Shown one piece after another: positions 60,240 through 64,000 of a stretch of 64,000 nucleotides of DNA. The notes under the pieces were generated by a model that did not search any database, was not told the DNA's origin, and worked only from the letters and a program-made list of their open reading frames with translations. Origin of the DNA: Natronorubrum thiooxidans. Its GTDB lineage: Archaea > Halobacteriota > Halobacteria > Halobacteriales > Natrialbaceae. The position numbers were made by a program, and so were the translations under genes. Every line of letters begins with the position of its first letter. The stretch's first letter is position 1. The stretch lies in the NCBI RefSeq assembly GCF_900156475.1, contig NZ_FTNR01000012.1:1-64000 (forward strand). The letters run 5' to 3'.

Positions 60240-61223
60240 ATGTCCGCCGACCGGTTTCTTCCGGGGCTTGTATTCCTCTGTCTCGGTGCGCTCGCCGCGC
60301 GAGCCATCGGCCTGACCGTCGGCCTCAACCACCTGCTCGTCGCGATCGCGCTTGGCTTCGTGCTGGCCAACGGCCCCGGTGTGCCCGACCGTCTCAGGCC
60401 GGGAATCGCGACCCACAAGCTCTGGCTGGGTGCCGGAATCGTCCTCATGGGCGCGTCGTTGACCCTCGAGGCGATCCTCGAGGTCGGTGCCACCGTCCTG
60501 TTTGTTGTCGTCCTCGTCATCGGTGTCACGATCGTCGTCGTTGAAACGCTCTCGCGAACCGTCTTCGGGCTCGCCGAACGTCTCGGCTCGCTGCTTGCTG
60601 CCGGGGCCGGGATCTGTGGGGTGTCGGCGGTCGTCGCCGTTGCGGGAGCGATACGCGCTCGCGAAGACCAGATCGCCTACGCGGCGGCGACGGTCCTGTT
60701 GTTCGATGCGATCACCATCGTCGTCTATCCGATCGTCGGCGAACTGCTCGGCCTCTCAGATGTCGTCTTCGGGGTCTGGGCCGGCGTCAGCATGTTCTCG
60801 ACGGGGCCAGTCGTCGCGGTCGGATTCGCCCACTCGGAGGCCGCGGGTCAGTGGGCGACGATGACGAAACTCTCGCGGAACGCCCTGATCGGACTCGTCG
60901 TCCTCGCCTACGCGAGCTATTATGCGCAGACAGGAGATGGGGGTCGTCCCTCCATCCGACTGCTCTGGGCGGAGTTCCCGAAATTCGTCCTCGGCTTTCT
61001 CGCACTCGTCGTGCTGGCGAGTGCGGGCGTGTTCTCCCCGGCCCAACAGACCGCGATCGAGAACGCTTACAACTGGCTGTTCCTCCTTGCGTTCGTGGGG
61101 CTGGGTACCGAAATCAGACTCGACGAACTCCGTACCACCGGTATCACACCCGCGCTCGCGGTTCTGGTGTCGTTGCTCGTCGTCAGCGCGTTCTCGCTTG
61201 CGCTGCTCGTACTGTTGTTCTAA
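60240..61223 (+). CDS. YeiH-family putative sulfate exporter
   Basis: A 327-aa membrane protein with about ten helices. Typical pieces are FLPGLVFLCLGALAARAIGLTVGLNHLLVAIALGFVLANGPGVP, LLAAGAGICGVSAVVAVAGAIRAREDQIAYAAATVLLFDA and FLLAFVGLGTEIRLDELRTTG. YeiH proteins are annotated as putative sulfate exporters; function remains largely unproven. It follows the tiny membrane gene, and the next gene is the pst phosphate operon 330 bases away. Confidence 0.9.
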   Translation: MSADRFLPGLVFLCLGALAARAIGLTVGLNHLLVAIALGFVLANGPGVPDRLRPGIATHKLWLGAGIVLMGASLTLEAILEVGATVLFVVVLVIGVTIVVVETLSRTVFGLAERLGSLLAAGAGICGVSAVVAVAGAIRAREDQIAYAAATVLLFDAITIVVYPIVGELLGLSDVVFGVWAGVSMFSTGPVVAVGFAHSEAAGQWATMTKLSRNALIGLVVLAYASYYAQTGDGGRPSIRLLWAEFPKFVLGFLALVVLASAGVFSPAQQTAIENAYNWLFLLAFVGLGTEIRLDELRTTGITPALAVLVSLLVVSAFSLALLVLLF

Positions 61224-61556
61224 TTTCCCGTCGGAGGCGACGGCAACACTTACAATTCCGGGTGTGACCCCTCGTTACTGCGGAATCAAGCAGGCAGTTA
61301 CCCCTTCTTCAGGCTGACCACTGGGAATTTCGGCTCGAGTCCCGTCATTTTGTCCGTTCTCACACGATTCGATATCCGACTTTCGTCCGACCGTGGCGGC
61401 TGTCAGCCCAGTGTTGCTGTGTCGGCCCCCTGAGCAGTGTCCATGTGTGGAACTTACTTGCACGAACATGAGAGGCTTGCTGCTTTCGGATTGAACGCCA
61501 AAGAATTGCAGGGGAGCAAGCTGGTACAAGTCCCGAGTGAATACGGGGTGATACTC
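61224..61556. other. Intergenic region between yeiH and pstS
   Basis: About 330 bases, GC-moderate, no supported gene. It ends in GGGGTGAT about seven bases before the pstS ATG, a good Shine-Dalgarno match, so unlike most genes here pstS seems to have a leader. A phosphate-responsive promoter is expected; I cannot point to an operator with confidence. Confidence 0.5.
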
Positions 61557-62540
61557 ATGGAACGCACCTATTCGCGTCGTTCTGCGCTACAGCTTGCCGG
61601 AGTTGGCTCGGTTGTCTCGCTTGCGGGCTGTTCGTCTGTTCTCGGCGGCGGCTCTTCGGTTCGTATCTCGGGTGGGGTCGGCCCACTGCCGATGGTCGAA
61701 GTCTGGGCTGATCTCTACAGCGACGACACTGACACGTCGTTCGACATCTCCGGCGGCGGCACTGGTGTCGGTGTCTCCGACGTCTTAAACGGCCAGGTCG
61801 ATATCGCGATGATGGGTCGCAAACCCGAACCGGAAGAGATCGATCAGGGGCTGTTCGCCGTCCCCATGCTTATCGACACCGTCGTTGCGACGGTCAACGC
61901 CGACAACCCCGTTCTCGAGGCGCTCCAGGAACATGGCCTGAGCCGCGAAGATCTCGAGGCCATCTTCACGAAGGAGGTCACGAACTGGAACGAGGTCGTC
62001 GACGCCGACGTCGACGCAGAGATCACTGTCTACGGGCGCTCGGACGCCTCGGCAGCGTACAAACAGTGGGGCGATTTCCTCGGTGGCGAGGACGACGCCT
62101 ACACGCAGAGCGACCTCGAGGATCTCTCGGACGGGAACCACAACGGTGACCAGCCGGTCGCCGCCGCCGTCGGCTCGAACGAGACCGCCATCTCGCTAAA
62201 CAACATCAACTACGTCTACGAGTTAGAAAGCGGCGAACTCGAGGGCGACATTCGCCCGGTACCACTCGATCACGACGGCGACGGAACGATCTCCGAGGAG
62301 GAGGACTTCTACGACACCCGCGAGGACTTTCTCGCCGCCGTCGAGGAGGGTCGGTATCCGGCCCCGCCGGCACGCGAGATGTTCCTCGCTTCCGACGGCG
62401 CATTCAACGAGGAGGCACACGACTTCGTCGAGTGGGTGCTGACTGAGGGGCAAGAGTACGTTCGAGACAACGGCTACGTCCCGCTCGAGGCGGATCGACT
62501 CGAAGAGGCACAGGACGACCTGGCCGAGGGGCCTAACTAA
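61557..62540 (+). CDS. pstS: Phosphate ABC transporter substrate-binding lipoprotein
   Basis: A 327-aa PstS-type protein: Tat/lipoprotein signal (YSRRSALQLAGVGSVVSLAGC, Cys about 25), then VRISGGVGPLPMVEVWADLY, DISGGGTGVGVSDVLNGQVDIAMMGRKPEPEEI and IFTKEVTNWNEV..ITVYGRSDASAAYKQW. This is the phosphate-binding type II fold. The start ATG 61557 has a good ribosome-binding site. It is followed by permeases PstC and PstA in one operon; the ATPase gene lies past the window. Confidence 0.93.
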   Translation: MERTYSRRSALQLAGVGSVVSLAGCSSVLGGGSSVRISGGVGPLPMVEVWADLYSDDTDTSFDISGGGTGVGVSDVLNGQVDIAMMGRKPEPEEIDQGLFAVPMLIDTVVATVNADNPVLEALQEHGLSREDLEAIFTKEVTNWNEVVDADVDAEITVYGRSDASAAYKQWGDFLGGEDDAYTQSDLEDLSDGNHNGDQPVAAAVGSNETAISLNNINYVYELESGELEGDIRPVPLDHDGDGTISEEEDFYDTREDFLAAVEEGRYPAPPAREMFLASDGAFNEEAHDFVEWVLTEGQEYVRDNGYVPLEADRLEEAQDDLAEGPN

Positions 62541-62543
62541 CCG

Positions 62544-63470
62544 ATGGCAGGGTCGACGGAGTCCAGTAGTCACCGTCTCGACCGGCGGCTGCTGATCGAA
62601 CGACTGAGCAGCCGCTGGTTGCAGGGGGCTGGTTACTTCGCCATCGCGCTGTTTGCCCTGATCGTCCTGGCGTTGCTCTACCAGTCGCTGCCGCTGTTGT
62701 CGGAGTACTCGCTGGTGCAGGCGCTGACGTCCTCGAACTGGGACCCCGCACAGAATCAGTTCGGCTTCTTGCCAGCGATCGTCGGCACGATATACGTCAC
62801 CGCGCTCACGATGGCGATGGGGACACCGATCGCGATCCTCGCGGCGATCTACATCGCCGAGTACGCCGAGGGACGGGCGAAGACGCTCGTCTCGTCGTTT
62901 ATCGACGTACTTGCGGCGATCCCGAGTGTGATCTTCGGGCTGGTCGCGCTGATCGTCGTCGTCCCCGTCGTCGGCGACTACCTCGCGCCGGCCGTCGGCT
63001 CGAGTGCGACCGGGCTCGGGATCTTCACCGTCAGTCTCGTGATGGCGATCGTCGTTACCCCGTTTATGATCTCGCTGTCGGTCGAGTCGCTCGAGGCGCT
63101 GCCGGACGAGCTTCGGGAGTCCTCGCTCGGCGTCGGCGCGACGAAGTGGGAGACGATCCGGTCGGTGTTGTTGCGGGCTGCTGGCCCAGGTATCTTCTCG
63201 GCCGTGTTGCTCGGTTTCGGTCGTGTCTTCGGGGCAACGATCGTGCCCGCAATGCTCATCGGCGGCCAGACTCACCTGCCGAGTTCGCCGTTTGCGACGG
63301 GCCAGACGCTGCCGACGCTGATCGTCAACGATTTCGGTGAGCTGATGAGCCTGCCGTTGACCCAGTCGGCGCTGATCTTCGTCGGCCTCATGCTCGTGGT
63401 CGTCGTCTGGCTGTTCAACTTCACGGCGATGTTCGTCCGCCGGCGACTCCAGCGGAGGTGGCAGTACTGA
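62544..63470 (+). CDS. pstC: Phosphate ABC transporter permease PstC
   Basis: A 308-aa permease with six helices after a short N-terminus. FAIALFALIVLALLYQSLPLL is the first helix; the EAA-type region is EALPDELRESSLGVGATKWETIRSVLLRAAGPGIFSAVLLGFGR. Four bases after pstS. It forms the membrane channel with PstA; the stop codon shares one base with the pstA start. Confidence 0.93.
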   Translation: MAGSTESSSHRLDRRLLIERLSSRWLQGAGYFAIALFALIVLALLYQSLPLLSEYSLVQALTSSNWDPAQNQFGFLPAIVGTIYVTALTMAMGTPIAILAAIYIAEYAEGRAKTLVSSFIDVLAAIPSVIFGLVALIVVVPVVGDYLAPAVGSSATGLGIFTVSLVMAIVVTPFMISLSVESLEALPDELRESSLGVGATKWETIRSVLLRAAGPGIFSAVLLGFGRVFGATIVPAMLIGGQTHLPSSPFATGQTLPTLIVNDFGELMSLPLTQSALIFVGLMLVVVVWLFNFTAMFVRRRLQRRWQY

Positions 63471-64000
63471 TGGACCGATACGCCAAAGGGCGGCTGTTCG
63501 GTCTGCTCGCTCGTGGCGCCGCTGCACTCGTCGTCGCCGTGATGGTGCTAGTCGTCGCCGTGACGATCTACCGTGGTGGCCGGGTCTTCCTGACCGACCC
63601 CGTAATCGCGTTCACGCCGCCGGGCTCTCGATACATGCTCGAGGGCGATGGCGGCTTCCTCCATGCCGTCCTCGGGAGTTTGTTCATTGTCGTTCCGGCG
63701 ACGGTCGTCTCGGCGGTGCTTGCCGTCTCGACGGCGATCTATCTCCAGAGCGATTACTCGAGCGAGCGGTTCTCGGATCTCGTGAACATGTTCCTGAACG
63801 TGCTCTGGGGGACGCCGCCGATCGTCTACGGGGTGTTCGTCCTGACGATCATCATCGCAATCGGTGCCCGAACGAGTCTGTTCTTCGGGATCATCGCGAT
63901 CGCGATCTTCCAGTACCCGATCATGACTCGCTACACCGATGAGGCGTTGCGGTCGGCTCCTGAGACGGTCAAGGAGGCGACGTACGGCCTCGGCGGGACG
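63470..64000 (+). CDS. pstA: Phosphate ABC transporter permease PstA (cut by window end)
   Basis: The visible 177 codons begin MDRYAKGRLFGLLARGAAAL and include the helix stretch VVAVMVLVVAVTIYRGG and FLNVLWGTPPIVYGVFVLTIIIAIG. The EAA loop starts at LRSAPETVKEATYGLGGT at the very end. The ATG overlaps the pstC stop by one base (TGATG). The remaining part and the pstB/phoU genes lie beyond base 64000. Confidence 0.9.
   Translation, partial: MDRYAKGRLFGLLARGAAALVVAVMVLVVAVTIYRGGRVFLTDPVIAFTPPGSRYMLEGDGGFLHAVLGSLFIVVPATVVSAVLAVSTAIYLQSDYSSERFSDLVNMFLNVLWGTPPIVYGVFVLTIIIAIGARTSLFFGIIAIAIFQYPIMTRYTDEALRSAPETVKEATYGLGGT

Overview
The window comes from a halophilic archaeon, most likely of the Natrialbales (Natrinema/Haloterrigena-type), though the genus is a guess. 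The signs are GC-rich coding sequence with CTCGAG-rich codon use, acidic proteins, Tat signal peptides with lipoboxes (AGC), many leaderless starts with a TATA-like box about 25-30 bases upstream, an intron-containing elongator tRNA-Met, an archaeal doublet histone, an archaeal RNase P RNA, aRF1, class I CCA-adding enzyme, Trm1 and Orc1/Cdc6. It looks like chromosome rather than plasmid, because single-copy informational genes (argS, prf1, cca, trm1, rpl40e, rnpB) are spread throughout.

Layout. 0-10 kb: tRNA-Met, MoaB, two tandem CobW-type metallochaperone GTPases divergent from a NikR-like regulator, a PD-(D/E)XK endonuclease-like gene, tRNA-Asn, cca, and a chromatin cluster of RPA, doublet histone and histone deacetylase. 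10-20 kb: tRNA-Arg followed by a structured segment ending in a copy of the tRNA 3' end, two secreted proteins, RNase P RNA, AMMECR1 protein, nicotinate phosphoribosyltransferase, two paralogous HELVH surface proteins, a nicotinamidase-like hydrolase and two tiny membrane proteins. 20-31 kb: a thioesterase, a serpin lipoprotein, an M23-like protein, a lipoate ligase-like protein, secreted and conserved proteins, thiolase, YihY/BrkB, Trm1, and two uncharacterised conserved genes. 31.6-34.1 kb: a probable replication origin consisting of orc1/cdc6, eight direct origin-box repeats, an array of four 20-base repeats, an AT-rich palindrome, one inverted origin box and a 10-base repeat run. 34-42 kb: hisH, an ABC importer of the nitrate/sulfonate class, family 4 uracil-DNA glycosylase, DUF99, an MBL hydrolase, L40e and Tsr3. 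42-54 kb: a DUF4212/sodium-solute symporter/UspA operon, DoxX, a SpoIIM-containing membrane fusion, an MFS carrier, an aspartoacylase-like enzyme, a threonine synthase-like enzyme, Nudix and argS. 54-64 kb: a lipoprotein, MinD, aRF1, a PRC-barrel protein, several conserved proteins, YeiH and the start of a pst phosphate importer (pstS-pstC-pstA), cut by the window end.

Connections. NAD salvage is represented by the nicotinate phosphoribosyltransferase and nicotinamidase-like genes. Metal handling is represented by the CobW pair and the divergent NikR-like regulator, which has a palindrome over its own start. DNA maintenance is represented by RPA, histone, deacetylase, Orc1 with its origin, and UDG with a C-terminal PCNA-binding motif. 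The least explained structures are the repeat layers in the origin region, the hairpin-rich segment after tRNA-Arg, and an 80-base inverted-repeat element after argS whose end motif recurs just upstream of minD.
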